Origin: Argentina anserina
Taxonomy: Eukaryota; Streptophyta; Magnoliopsida; Rosales; Rosaceae
Assembly (NCBI RefSeq): GCF_933775445.1
Contig: NC_065872.1
Span: 9,672,001 to 9,736,000, forward strand
DNA length: 64,000 nt
Reading direction: 5' to 3'
Made by a program: the position numbers and the translations under genes. Of the stretch, positions 32,895 through 45,188 are shown one piece after another. The notes below the pieces were generated by a model. The model worked only from the letters and a program-made list of their open reading frames with translations. It was not told the origin of the DNA and made no database searches. Every line of letters starts with the position of its first letter. Positions within the stretch are counted from its first letter, which is position 1.

Positions 32895-35800
32895 CACTAC
32901 TACACAAACATATCCTCAAACGCCATCAAAAGTCTACCATGGCTTTTTTGGCGCCATCCTTAAACACTGTAGAAACCAGTGTCGTGCTTTAAGAATTACT
33001 TTTCATGGCTTTTGAAAGTCATGGAAAAAACTTTTGATGTCGTTTGATAAATGCCATGTAATGTTTTTGATGGCGTTTGACAAATGCCATCAAATTTCTG
33101 TTTTTCATGGCGTTTTAAAACACTATAGAATTCGTTTAAAAAAACGCCATAGAATTACTTTTTATCAAACACCATGGAAGAAATTCCATAGCGTTTGGCA
33201 ACCATCGTCAAATTCATAACCATAGCATTTAAAAATGCCATACAAGCTACAAATTATAAACTAGCTTGCATATCCAAATCATCCATACTACTATATCATG
33301 GTTATAACTACATTACATCTTCAAATATCATTATCTAAAGTATTGCTAGCTGGGCATATTGAACATTGAAACCATGCCAGTAAACTCTCCAGCCTTCAAT
33401 TCCAAGCTCCAAAAACTAGCAAACATGTCTAGTTGCCACGACTTGCAAACATGTCCAGCCTCTCTTTTTCTTTCCATTGTCAGTCACAATATCAGTATTT
33501 TCAGTGGGTGCAATCTGACACTTTGCTCAAGGAGAGAATTCAACTCAACTCCTTTTCAGCCACTCCTACCTCTCTTTCTCCCAATAGTCAGTCTAAATAG
33601 AAATGAAATATTTTATTAGGTCAATGGGTGCAACTAATGAAAATAGTAAATAAAATAAGCAAGATTAAGAGCAAATAATGAAAACTCTTTCCTCAGACAT
33701 ATCTCTAAAGAGTCCACACGAAGTCTTTACGTACGTGTCAAGTTCCGTAGGATGGCTATTAATACGAACAAAATATTATCAAAGATAAGAAAACTAATAT
33801 ATATATATATATATATTATATTCATTGACCAAAAAGATATATTATTACATTTAGAAACTGAAAATAACTAAGACAAACAGATAATAAAATAGAACTTTTC
33901 ATATATTCAACCAAATGATTACACTTTCGATATATACAAGGCAAAATCATTTCATTTCAAACCAGTCCATAGCACATAAGGTTTCACAAATCAACATCAA
34001 GTGTTGAAACATCTTGTCCCAAAGTTGATGTAAAAACAGACTCATCAAAAAGCTCAAAATCATGAAAGCCTCTTGGATGAGCTTTCAGCACTATATAGCA
34101 ACTAGAGGTCTCAGATTCTCCAGCATAAAACACTTGTCTTGCATGAGATGCTAAAATGAGTGGATCATTTATATCTAAACCATCATGAAGATTAACTAAG
34201 ATGAACCCATCCTCTTTCTTAACACCTCTTACAATGTTCGTCCAATCACACTGAAACACAGCCACACGAAAAGTGTAGAAATCTAATACTAAAATATCTC
34301 TTATAACACCATAATAATTCAAACTAGAATCTGCTGCTTTAATATGGACACCATAATCTGCAATAGACACTTTAGCATCTGCAATGTGATATCGTTTTCC
34401 ATCAATTATGAAACCAGTATGCGACATTGCATAAAATCTAGGCCCTTCTACAAGCAACTTCAAGGTATCCGAAAAAACACCATTAACACTTTCATTCTTA
34501 ATATGTACATTATTAAAATAAATGCAAACAATCACTTTCATGTCTAATATGATTAGTCTGTTATCACCAAAGAAATAAAAGAACATAATTGACAAAATAA
34601 TATTATCAACTAACTCAAAAGTTGCTCTATAACCAAATGATGAATGTCTCTAAATGAGTTTTCTCTAGCAAATCATTCTCAACAAGTAAATAAAGATTTG
34701 AGGCAATTAATTCATCTTTATGAACCCTGATAAAAAGGTGAGGGTTAGTCCATAGTTCTATAACATTTTATATACCATCAAATAACTTATTAATCATATA
34801 CTTATTGTATATATGGTACTACTTCTTCACTATTAAGCAAGACAAAAAGATGAACAGCTTTGTATCATCTTGAACTCCTTCATTTATGTTCCTTTTAGAA
34901 CTAATTGCCATAACTTTTTCATGTACTGACCACAAAACCTTAAACATTCATCAGCTAGATAGTTTTTAGCTATAGATCCTTGAGGTTTAGCTTTGTTTTT
35001 GACATAGTCCTTAAGTACCTTCATATATCTAGAACAAGATAAAGCAAAAAAAAAATTCAAGAAATCTTGTACATAAGAGTTATGTATGCACCTAAAAATC
35101 AGGTTTAGCTAATTAATTTATTTACCTCTGAAAATGGTACATCCACCTAAAATACACTTGATCACATAGCTTAAGCTCTTGTCCAATGTGAATAGTGAGA
35201 TGAATCATAATGTCAAAGAAAGATGGAGGGAAGTATATCTCTAACATGCACAAAGTCAATACGATCTCATCTTTCAACACTTCTAACCTTTTTTTATCAA
35301 GTACTCTTTGACACAACTCATTGAATAATGAGGATAAACGCCATATCGCTTTTCTTAAGCCTTCAGGTAATTACCCTCTTGATGCAACAAACAACATCTG
35401 TTGCATTAAAACGTGATGGTCATGAGACTTTAGACCGAGTAATTTGGACTTATCTAACTTGACACAATTACTAATATTACTGCAATATCCATCAGGATAC
35501 CTTTGAACATACAATTTACCATAAAACTTAGGTTTCTCAACCTTTGTTAATGTGTAAGGAGCTTACGGTAATTCTAATATTGCACGTTTTTCTTCCAAAG
35601 ACACCTCATCATCAATCAGCTTTAGTAACTCAAGATTTCAATGAGACTCATTACCAATTATAGATCTGCTATTGACATCTAATATGGTTGATACCACAGC
35701 TTCTATGCGCATTACATCCAACATTTCACGTACATGCAACACCTAAAATGAACCAAACATACACTTTGGTCATGCAAAGAAAATGTAAATACATAACCAG

Positions 35801-37230
35801 CAAACATAATTAAAAACATACTTACCTCCCAATATGGTAACTCAGACAAGACCGACTTCTTTTTTAAGATTTTAGAAGGATCTCCTTTCTTAAATTTCAT
35901 CTTTGGGCCTTCCTTGTTCTTGCCAAAATTAATTTTGAACCCACGTAAGAAATGAACAACAACTAGTCCAGAAAAGATCTTTGGTCGTCTTTTTTTTTTC
36001 CTTTGTTCCATAAAACCACTTATGCCTAGAACGACGAGAGTGATTTCGGTCAAGAAATCTCTGATGGCCCATATATACAGTCTTGTTTGCAAGTGGCAAC
36101 CCGTTAGAACTTGTCTTCGGACCACATAAAGGACATCCAAACTCCCATTTAATTGAATTACCATATGCCGGAAGGTCGTTTATTGTCCACAACAACATAA
36201 CTTTTAGGTTGAACGTGCTCCTATTATAAGCATCATACATCTGCTTACCAGTGTGCCACAACTTATTCAAGTCATCTATCAAGGGTTCCAAATACACGTC
36301 TATGTCATTTCCAGGTTGTTTAGGGCCAGAAATGAGTAAAGATAACATCGAGTTTTTAGCTGACATATAAATGTTGGGTGGCAGATTGTAGATGACTAAA
36401 ATCATTGGCCAAATGTTGTATGTGGAACTAAGATTCTTGAAACGATTAAACCCATCAGTGGATAACCCAAAACGCATATTTCGTGGTTAAGAAGCAAAAT
36501 CAGGCCACTTGTTATCAACTGTTCGCCACTAAATCGAGTCAACTGGATGCTGCATCATGCCATCCTGACTCTTATAAGTAGAGTGCTAAGTTAATTGCTC
36601 GGCAATAGTAGGAGAAAGAAACATCCTTTGAATCTTAAAAATAATGGGGAAATAACGCAGCACTTTTGCAGGCACTCTAACATTTATCGCTTTGGTCATA
36701 GGATTCATCTTCCACCTCGAAACATTGCACTTGGGGCAGATCTGTCTTTCAACATTATCTTTTGTGTATAAAGATACAGTTATAGACACAAGCATGAATC
36801 TTTTTATACTCTAAATGAAATTCTTTCAAGAATTTTTTTATTTGGTACAAAGACTCAGGAAATGTATTGATTTCTGGTAGCATGCCTTTAATTTCTTGCA
36901 ACAACTCATCAAAAGCCAAATCAACGAGACAATTCACAGCTTTGAACTTATAAAGTATTAGAATGGCTGTTAGTTTGGTGTGCTTGTTACACCCTGGAAA
37001 TAGAGGAACTTCAGCTGCCTCCACTTTCTTTCTATATTCATCATCTTTGCTTAAAGGCTCTGAACTACTTTAACCTCTATCAAAAATAGGTAACCTACTA
37101 TCCTTAAACATATAATGAACTTCTGGAAGTTCAAAATCAATATCATTATCCTCATCAACTAAGTTTTCACAATCTACAAATGGTATAAATGGACCAGCAT
37201 CTTCACCGTGTGTACACCAAATAGTGTAGA
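32895..37230 (-). mobile_element. CACTA element with decayed TNP2, one end missing
   Basis: The 3' terminus is at 32895 (CACTACTACACAAACA on the plus strand), followed by the subterminal motif ATGGCGTTT/AACGCCAT repeated about ten times up to 33240. A minus-strand TNP2-type transposase occupies the rest. The 5' terminus is absent: transposase sequence runs directly into an LTR-like repeat at 37231. A TA-rich run at 33800-33820 lies between the subterminal repeats and the transposase C-terminus. Confidence 0.8.
33984..37225 (-). pseudogene. TNP2-like CACTA transposase with DUF4218 and DUF4216 regions, broken
   Basis: Read downward from 37225, this is a plant CACTA transposase. The N-terminus has TIWCTHGEDAGPFIPFVDC. 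The conserved start is LFPGCNKHTKLTAILILYK (about 36960-37010), followed by KKIHACVYNCIF and CPKCNVSRWK, then PAKVLRYFPIIFKIQRMF (36600-36790). The Transposase_21 core has RFGLSTDGFNRFKNL, WPMILVIYNLPP and SLLISGPKQPGNDIDVYL (36230-36480). The DUF4218 part at 35122-35316 has LKDEIVLTLCMLEIYFPPSF. The DUF4216 part at 33984-34595 has YYGVIRDILVLDFYTF and FQCDWTNIVRGVKKEDGF. Stops, frameshifts and residual introns separate these pieces. The transposase would cut at CACTA ends. It is in the opposite orientation to the LUC7-like exons, and nothing shows it mobilised the neighbouring CACTA elements. Confidence 0.9.
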
Positions 37231-40030
37231 TGTGAGCCCCGGAAATATTAACGAGCTAAAAGTGAGATCGCTCTGTAATTATTTTACGATCTCGGTAATT
37301 ATTAAAATAATAGCTCGAGAATGTTTTTCAGACTTTTAAAATAAGTGAATCTCATGGATTAAGAGTCGTATGCGTTACAACGAATACTTCAAAAAGATTG
37401 GGAATTTATGGGTTCTAGAGTTATTTTATATAATTTCCTAGGAATTGGAAATATAAATAATTTATTTGAAAAATGTGGAATTAGTTATGGTGCAATCTTG
37501 GGCGTAGAAATTGATCAATTGATCTCAGGATTCTCAGCCCTTGGATTATTAAATGAGTTGTGGATATGTAAATAAGGGTGAGATAAAGGGGGGTGTATTC
37601 CATCTAGATTTCAAATGATTTTGTTTGAATTCTTATAATTCGTGGAGTTTTACTGAATTGCAGAATCCATGTATTATTTAAACTCTGTATGGATTTAAGA
37701 AGAATTTATTGTATTGTGTTTGGAGGATTTTAATAGATTTTATGATGGTATGTTGGCAAAATTTACTAGTTACTTACATCCTTATTAATTTTATACATAC
37801 ATGTTAAGCAATAACAAACATCCCTATGTATTATTAGGGATTAATATCTCATTTTTACATAATTCTAAAGTCACATGAGTTTGATTAAATTCTATAAACT
37901 TCTATAAGCATCGATAAAACAAAGGTACAAGATTAATATTACAAAGGTACAACTATCTTGAATGAGGATCAAAGATATAATAACAATTTTATAAACTTTC
38001 ACCCAATTAACATTCAATAGTATTCTAAAATCTGAAATTTGATTGTTATATAATTGATTTTTTTAGCAAAACAACTATTAGTACAATTATAAAAACAACC
38101 ATCAGTATTTTTTGCCTACAAGAATTATACATAAGAAAAACCCAGAAAATTGATTTGAACAATTAAAATAAAACACATGATTAAGAACATAAAATTTTTC
38201 GATCTTATTGAGAGAGAGAGAGAGAATACATTAAAATCTCATGTCTAGATGCTTGATTTCTAACAAGCATGATATAGTGTAAAAATACTTCAAAATCCAA
38301 CAAAATCAACTAATAAATGAAATCATTCAAAATCAATCTATTTTTGAATAACACCAGAATTTTTGAAATCTTAATTGAATACCTTGAAATTTTAATGAAT
38401 TGTTTAAAATCTTAATTGAATACTACAAGATTTCAAAAGATTCTTAAAATACAAGAAAATCCTATTGAATTCTAGTTGAATAGACCGCCAAAAATCCATT
38501 CTGAAGCATTTTTCACCAAACAGAACGAGTCTTTTGACTCGGCCTCCTCCCTTCGCGACTCAACAACGGCGCGCCAACCCGACGATCTTCCTCCGCCGTC
38601 GTCGCCGATCTGACCAATGCAGAACCTCCGTCTGGAACTCCTCGGCGTCGGCTGCATCTTCACAGCTCCAGTTTTTCCGATCAGCTGCAGTGGAAGGAGA
38701 AATCACAGTGAACGGTGTCGAGCTTCAAGGTGGCACCTGCGTTTCTAGCCACCAATTCGATATCTTTTGGTACAAATCTTCATCTCCTCGTCGTGCTAAG
38801 CAATTTTTTATAATTGGTTTTGGGATTTGATCGAGTTTTGACAATTCCAATTTCTGGGCTCATGTTCATCATTGTTCTTCGACAGAATCGGCCTCCCTGG
38901 CTTCTCTTGGCTCGATTCTTGTCTTCTTGGCGTTTGTGATTGATGAAGGAGAAGTCAGCAGCGAGTTCTTGCCTATCTGTGTTCATTGAGGAAACTTCTG
39001 CTAATTTGGATTCAAATAAACGTGAAGCCGGTTTGAAGGAACTGAGGACTGCCAGTTTGGAGATATCAATTCTTTGTTGAGGCTAAATTGTAGAAAGGAG
39101 CAATTCTGCCTTTCAAGGTAAATTGCAGCCTTGAATTCCAGTGAATTTAATTGTATGGCTGCTGTGATTATTGTTCTTGTATTGGGAATTCCCTATGTAC
39201 TGTGAAGTTTGGTTGTGTCTCTGTAATTGGATTTAGTACCATATTATGAATTAGTTCAGTTCCTCGAATTGATTGAACTGAAACTATGAGTTGATTTCAG
39301 TTTCTCATTGAACAGTGAACTGTGAGTTGGAATATTGATTTTTGTCAAGTTCATTTGGTATAATTATGGTGAGCTGAAGGTGCACGTTCTTAGTCTTATA
39401 GTGGGTTCTTTACTTGTGTGTTTTGCTTAATAACAAAGGGAGTGGAGGGGATGAAGTAATTAGGTTGGTATGTGTGGTGGAAGAATTAATATAAGAATAT
39501 ATATTCAGCCAATATTGTTGCTGTGTGGAAATATGGGCATGAGATGGAGATATGATTTCATCTTGGAACCATGCTAGTAGTGTAATGGGTGGCCTTAGCA
39601 ATTGAGTGCACCTATTACAATCTTTTATACTAAAGAAAGAAATCTGCACAGATGGATCTTGTATATATAGATGCATTCGGTATTGAATTCTTGAGTCCTT
39701 ATGCTCTGGGTAGAATTGAAATGGGTGTCCATAGTAATTTTATTTAATTACTATGTGACCAAGTTTGATGATAAAAATGATTATGAGTACTGATCGATAT
39801 TGTATTATCGAATGGTATTCGTTGAAAGCGTGTTTCGCTTTGTTTTGGTAAATGATGGTCAATTCTCGAATCAGACGATTTATTAGTTGTCGTAATTATA
39901 TATGACTGTTATGTCGGACTAGGGACTCCAGTTACCAGGTGAGCGAAAGTGGAAAGCTTATGACTCGCAGAGTACGCGAGGGAAAGCATTGGAATCCAGG
40001 TAGGGATTCAGTATTTTCCAGGGGCTCACA
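37231..40030. repeat. Probable solo LTR (2.8 kb) with mismatched flanks
   Basis: The left end TGTGAGCCCCGGAAATA and the right end read inward TGTGAGCCCCTGGAAAATA are inverted. The TG...CA structure and a GC-rich CT/CG block (38520-38720) resemble long LTRs of gypsy elements. No coding sequence, primer site or polypurine tract is present. The left flank is CACTA transposase and the right flank is the interior of a copia LTR, with no duplication. A MITE (37589-38489) sits inside. A terminal-inverted-repeat DNA transposon is the alternative. Confidence 0.5.
37589..38489. mobile_element. 901-bp MITE-like element
   Basis: The termini GGGGGTGTATTC and (inward) GGCGGTCTATTC start inverted repeats that continue, with mismatches, for about 45 bp (CTAGATTTCAAATGATTTTG against CTAGAATTCAATAGGATTTTC). 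The interior is AT-rich and noncoding. The target duplication is unclear (AAG on one side, AAA on the other). Confidence 0.65.
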
Positions 40031-40127
40031 TTAGTCTTCTATTTTATCTTGTTTTTCAACTGAAAAAGAAATACCACTGGAAATTTTTCCAAGTTCATCT
40101 TCTCCTTTCTCAGTTCATATTTCAACA
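40031..40127 (+). repeat. 5' LTR remnant of copia A
   Basis: TTAGTCTTCTATT through CATATTTCAACA corresponds to the last ~97 bp of the 3' LTR at 51496-51592. A primer-binding site TGATATCAGAGCAG follows at 40128-40141. The first ~330 bp of the LTR are absent. Confidence 0.85.
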
Positions 40128-40221
40128 TGATATCAGAGCAGACTTCTGATTAGGACCTGCTTTTGCACTCCATTCTCATTCTTTATTACATTATCTTCTT
40201 GTTGTTTCACTCTAGTAAGCC

Positions 40222-40985
40222 ATGACTGGAGGTGATGTCGTTGACAAGGATTATGCTTCAGGTTTTGCACCATATGCAGCTAGAGTAAATGATTCTAATA
40301 CCAACCTTCGATTTACTACAACTCTTCTTAATGAGTTCAACTACTTATCTTGGTCAAGAGACATCAAGCATGCTCTTGGAGAAAAAAGACTGTTTGGCTT
40401 CATTGATGGCTCAGTCACAATTCCCTCCACCACAGCTGTTGAGTATAATATGGTTCGCTCATGATCACATTTTAGTGGCTTGGATATTAAATTCCATGAA
40501 ACCAAAGATGCGTGAGATCTTTGGTTATGCTGATTTTTCTCTGCAACTATATAAAGAAGTCAAAGACCTCTATGGTGAATTAAACAATGCTACACGTATC
40601 TTTAAGCTCAAGAAAGAGATGGTTCAACTGCCTCAAGGTAATTCTAATTTTGTTCAATATCTTGGTAGTTTGAAAACTTTGTGGAATGTGCTAAATCAGT
40701 ATCATCCATTTACTACTGATAGAAAGATTTTACTAAAGAGGGCTGAAGAGGATCAAAATTTCTTGTTACATGCAAATTTAAGTTATGAATATGATGATGT
40801 GAAGAATCACTTGCTTATGTCATTCGAGCTTCCCTCTCTACAAACAATGTGTTGTACTATACAAAGAAAATAGACAAGAAGGAAGGTGATGAGAGCTGAT
40901 GTATGAGTGGTTGAACAAGGTAATGAAGTAAGGGCCTTTGTTAGTTCAAGCTCAAATGCTAGATCATACAAGGGAAGAAAGTGAA
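40222..40985 (+). pseudogene. Copia A gag, frameshifted
   Basis: Gag starts at the ATG at 40222 (MTGGDVVDKDYA) and reads TTLLNEFNYLSWSRDIKHAL, the N-terminal copia gag motif. Near 40450 the frame shifts, and UBN2-type gag sequence continues: LVAWILNSMKPKMREIF, LYGELNNATRIFKLKKEM and HLLMSFELPSL, to a stop at 40871. The arginine-rich remainder up to about 40985 is degenerate. Confidence 0.9.
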
Positions 40986-41333
40986 GGTAAGGTAACGTTG
41001 TGATTCTTGCTCAAAAACCAGACCGAACGCGTTCGACTAGATCTTAAATGTACTCATTGCATTTCCATTTGTAGATTTGGTATAGGTCATGAGGAGAAAA
41101 CTTGTTGGATTTTGCATCTTGAGTTAAAGCCAAAATTCAATAATTAATCCAAGGGTCAGAAGGGAAAGAAGGTGAATCCAACTGCTAGAGCCAATGTGGC
41201 TGAGGGAGATTGCTCAGAAGCTATGATGAACTTCACTACAACTCCCATTACTCTCATAAATGAGTTTGCAACTTTCTTACAGCTGAAGCAAGATAATGCT
41301 AATCTTGAGGATGCTACAGCAATGCTAGACAAA

Positions 41334-41615
41334 TGAAGAAGGTAACACAAAGAAATAGTTTGAATATGAATGATGTATTGAACTTCTATTTTTTACAACT
41401 GAATCATATGAACAACTACAAGGGATACAACTATATATAAACTAGCAAAGTAAATAGCACTAAGAAAAGAAACTACACTAAGTAAGTACTAGCTAAGAAA
41501 AGATAGCACTAACAATAGCACTAAGAAAAGAAACTGCTGCACTAAGTAAGCACTAAGAAAAGATAGCACTAACAATAACACTAACAATAGCACTAAGTAG
41601 ACAGCACTAACAATA
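41334..41615 (-). repeat. 3' LTR of copia B
   Basis: The 282-bp LTR contains internally repeated CACTAAGAAAAGA and AGCACTAACAATA motifs. It lies next to the polypurine tract. Confidence 0.95.
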
Positions 41616-41622
41616 CTCCCCC

Positions 41623-41985
41623 TCAAGCTGGATCGAGAGAATCTTTCGAACTAAGCTTGAACAATAGACGATGGAACTGAGCAGTAGGCAACACTTTGGT
41701 GAACACATCGGCCAGTTGATCAGAAGAACGCACAAACGAAGTGGTCAGAATTTTGTTTTGGACTTGATTTCGAATGAAATGACAATCCACTTCGATGTGC
41801 TTGGTACGTTCATGAAAGACAGGATTCGCAGCTATGTGCATTGTTGCTTGATTGTCACAGTGTAAAGTGATAGGATTCTTGCACTTGACACCAAGATCTT
41901 GAAGAAGAGCCTTTAGCCATATCAATTCACATGCAGTAGAGGTCATTGCCCTATACTCAGCTTCTGCACTTGATCTTGCCACCAC
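41623..41985 (-). CDS. Copia B RNase H tail
   Basis: This open frame of about 120 residues has ARSSAEAEYRAM, LHCDNQATMHIAANPVFHER, TKHIEVDCHFIR and RSSDQLADVFTK, the copia RNase H C-terminal half. It follows the RT frame after a one-stop gap and ends at the polypurine tract. Confidence 0.85.
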   Translation of the reverse strand: MVARSSAEAEYRAMTSTACELIWLKALLQDLGVKCKNPITLHCDNQATMHIAANPVFHERTKHIEVDCHFIRNQVQNKILTTSFVRSSDQLADVFTKVLPTAQFHRLLFKLSSKDSLDPA

Positions 41986-42003
41986 TGACTATTTTTTACT
42001 CTT

Positions 42004-43032
42004 TCATGTGACTAAGTTTCCACCTACAAATGTGCAGAAACCAGTTGTAGCCTTTCGATCCGAGTCAAAAAAAACATTCCAAGACAAAATGACCATTATT
42101 TTCATAAACACTCCCTTAGTCATTGTGCCCTTGAGATACCTCAGAATTCGTTTGACCAAATGCATGTGTGTAGATGTAGGAGCATGCATGAACTGACTCA
42201 CCAAGCTAACATCATATGAAATATATGGTCGTGTAATTGTGAGGTATATGAGTTTACCAACCAATCTTTGATATTCTAGGATATGAGGGAGACGATCACC
42301 TGATGCTTCAATATCAAATTTGCTTGGAAGAGGGGTAGGAGTTGAACTGCTATCCTTCATGTTAGCTTCTTCCAGTAGCTCAACAATATATTTCCTCTGA
42401 TTGAGAAACAAGCCAAAGGGTGACTGATCCATTTCAATTCCTAAAAAGTACCTCAGTGCACCAAGATCTTTAATGGCAAACTTGGTATGCAAGGTACCTT
42501 TAAGAGACTGAATTTCTTCATTGTTGTCACCAGTGATAATTAAATCATCCACATAGACGAGAACAATGAGTCTTCCAAAAGTACAAGTTCTGATAAACAT
42601 AGATGAATCAGCCATGCTCTTTTTAAAACCACATTCAAGAAGCACAGAGCTGAGCTTAGAATACCAAGCTCTTGAGGATTGTTTAAGACCATATATAGCC
42701 TTATGCAATTTGCACACAACCCCAGCTTCATTGGCTTGAGGATGCCCTGGAGGCAAGCACATATACACATCTTCTTCTAATTCTCCATGCAGAAATGCAT
42801 TCTTAACATCCATTTGAAACAAGGACCAACCAGAATTGACAGCCACAAATAACAATACATGAACAGTGTTCAATTTAGCAACTGGTGCAAATGTTTCCTT
42901 ATAATCAACTCCAAACGTTTGAGTAAAACCACGAGCTACTAACCTTGCCTTGTGTCTCTCAATTCTACCATCTGAATGAAACTTGATTTTGTAGATCCAT
43001 CTGGCTCCAACTACCTTGTGGCCTTTTGGCAA
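42004..43032 (-). CDS. Copia B reverse transcriptase (RVT_2), long open frame
   Basis: A 342-residue open frame covers nearly all of RVT_2: VGARWIYKIKFHSDGRIERH, ARGFTQTFGVDYKETFAPV, DVKNAFLHGELEEDVYM, YGLKQSSRAWY and the catalytic LVYVDDLIITGDN. RLVGKLIYLTITRP begins the connection to RNase H. It ends at a stop after FCTFVGGNLVT, where intact relatives continue with W-S-K-K-Q, so a single stop separates it from the RNase H frame. It is part of a polyprotein, not a free-standing gene. Confidence 0.85.
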   Translation of the reverse strand: MPKGHKVVGARWIYKIKFHSDGRIERHKARLVARGFTQTFGVDYKETFAPVAKLNTVHVLLFVAVNSGWSLFQMDVKNAFLHGELEEDVYMCLPPGHPQANEAGVVCKLHKAIYGLKQSSRAWYSKLSSVLLECGFKKSMADSSMFIRTCTFGRLIVLVYVDDLIITGDNNEEIQSLKGTLHTKFAIKDLGALRYFLGIEMDQSPFGLFLNQRKYIVELLEEANMKDSSSTPTPLPSKFDIEASGDRLPHILEYQRLVGKLIYLTITRPYISYDVSLVSQFMHAPTSTHMHLVKRILRYLKGTMTKGVFMKIMVILSWNVFFDSDRKATTGFCTFVGGNLVT

Positions 43033-43445
43033 TTGAACAATGCTCCAAGTATTATTTTCATGGACTGCTCGAAGTTCATCTTACATAGCCTTTCTCCACA
43101 CTGGTGACTGATTGGCCTCTTCAAATGATCTAGGCTCAGTGGTGTCACACAAACTGTTAAGAAAAACTGAATGGAGAGCTGACACATTGTCTAGAGTAGC
43201 AATATTACCAAGAGTATGTAGAGAAGTGGGAGTTTCAAAACCAAATCTCACATTTGGTTTCCTAGTTCGACTAGGATACCTTCTTTCTGGTGGATCTGCA
43301 ACATTGTTCTCGACATCAGGCTCAGTGACTGCAACTGGATCAGGTTCAACATCTTCAGGTTAATTAACTATAACATCCTCGATGACCTCATCAACATCAT
43401 CAACAGCTGAAGAGGGTTGATCAATGCAGTGATCATCATTTGGAG

Positions 43446-44895
43446 CTACAGTGTGAGGGCATGAACCTCACTATATATAACTGGCTGAGGAGCTGCAGAT
43501 TGAAATAGCTCCCCCTGAAGATCATTATCTTTAGCATGATAGAATGGTAGTGTTTCATCAAATCTCACATCTCTGGAGACAAACAACTTCCTTGATTGAG
43601 AATCATAACACCTGTATCCCTTCTGTGATGAGGAGTAACCAAGAAAAACACACTTGATGGCTCTTAGATCTAGCTTGTCTTGATTCTTGGCATGAGTGTG
43701 AACATAACACACACAACCAACGACTTTGAGATGATCAATGATTATTTTTCTTCCTTTGAGAACCTCAAATGGTGATTGGAAGTTAAGAACTCGACTAGGA
43801 AGTCGATTAATGAGATATGCAGCTGTGTAAATTGCTTGAGACCAATATTTCTTAGGAACATGAGCATGAAGCATAAGAGCTCTAGTCTTCTCCAACAAAT
43901 CTCGATTTTTTCTTTCTGAAAACCATTTTGTTGAGGTGTACCTACACAACTTGTTTGATGGAGAATGCCTTATGAACTTAAGTAATTTTGCATGACTTTG
44001 GATGTGTATTCAGTCCCATTGTCGGATCTTAATATGCAAATATTTGAAAAAAATGAGTTTTGACCAGATTATGAAAGTCTTGGAAAGATTGAAACACTTC
44101 ACTCTTTGATTTTAGGAGATACAAAAACGTAGTTCTTGTAAAATCATCAATAAAAGTTACATAAAATCGATAGCCATCAAAACACTCTACTCTTGCAGGT
44201 CCCCAAACATCCGTGTGAACTAACTCAAAAGCTCGAGATGTTTTTGAACTAGAACTAGGAAAAGGCAATCTGGTAGATTTGGACTTATGACAAGTCTCAC
44301 ATTCATGAGTGATTTTACAACAATTAGGAAACAAAAATGACATGACATTTGATGAAGGGTGAGCTAATCTCATGTGCCACAGATTTAGAAGAGGAATGGG
44401 GCTTGTATCTGTAGCAAGACTTTGATGAAAACTTGAAGAAGCTGAAATGTAGTAAAGGCCATTTAGGAAAAACCATTCACCAATCTTCTGTTTTGAAATA
44501 CGATCCTGAAACACAACACTATTAGTTGAGGAAAAAACATGGCAATCAAGAACATGAGTGATTTTTCCAACTGAAAGTAGTTTGAATGGGAATGAGGGAA
44601 CAAACATGACATATGAGTATTTATGATTAGAGAAAAGCTTAAGTCTACCATTTCTTAAGATTGGAACTTTCTTTCCATTTGCAACTGACACATGTGAGGG
44701 AGATTTGAAAGTGTAAAAATCTTCTAAATGGGATGCATCATTAGACATATGATATGATGCACCAGAATCCACAATCCAAAAGTCATTATTCTTGCACAAA
44801 TCTAAGGCAGTGGAAATTGCACAAATGATACCTGGAATCTCCTCTTGCCCTGCAATATTTGAATCAGCAAGATAGCCTGCAAACTTGCCAAGCAT
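43446..44895 (-). pseudogene. Copia B protease-integrase region
   Basis: Frame 44029-44895 carries the aspartic protease motif VDSGASYHMS. The GAG-pre-integrase zinc-binding HMRLAHPSSNVMSF and CETCHKSKSTRLPF follow, and then the integrase core start HTDVWGPARV and FIDDFTRTTFLYLLK. It breaks near 44030. Frame 43446-43949 continues with SERKNRDLLEKTRALMLHA, IYTAAYLINRLPSRVL and KCVFLGYSSSQKGYRCYD, the C-terminal integrase region. One frame break separates the two parts. Confidence 0.9.
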
Positions 44896-45188
44896 GGCAG
44901 TAGCCCCCTCACTATCACAGTTGTCTTGTCTCTGTTGAAAAAAACTGCAAACTCATTGATGAGATTGATGGGATTTGTAGTGAAGTTGTTGAGATCTTAT
45001 GAGTTAGAAGAGCTGCAACTTGCTTAATTAGCCTTAGGAGTATAGACAGGTCTAAACTGTCCCCTCGAGCTTTCATGAAACTTGTTCTTCAACTCAGGAT
45101 GAAGAATCTAGCAAGTTTCCTTCACATGACCTACTCCAGTCCTTCCAATCTTCTCACGGTATGTGCATTTGAGATCTGGGCGTCTGCC

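Noticed and set aside
38534..38830. Arg/Ser-rich open frame in GC-rich DNA as a host gene
   Set aside because: It lies inside the LTR-like repeat 37231-40030, has no start context or homology I recognise, and overlaps open frames on the other strand.
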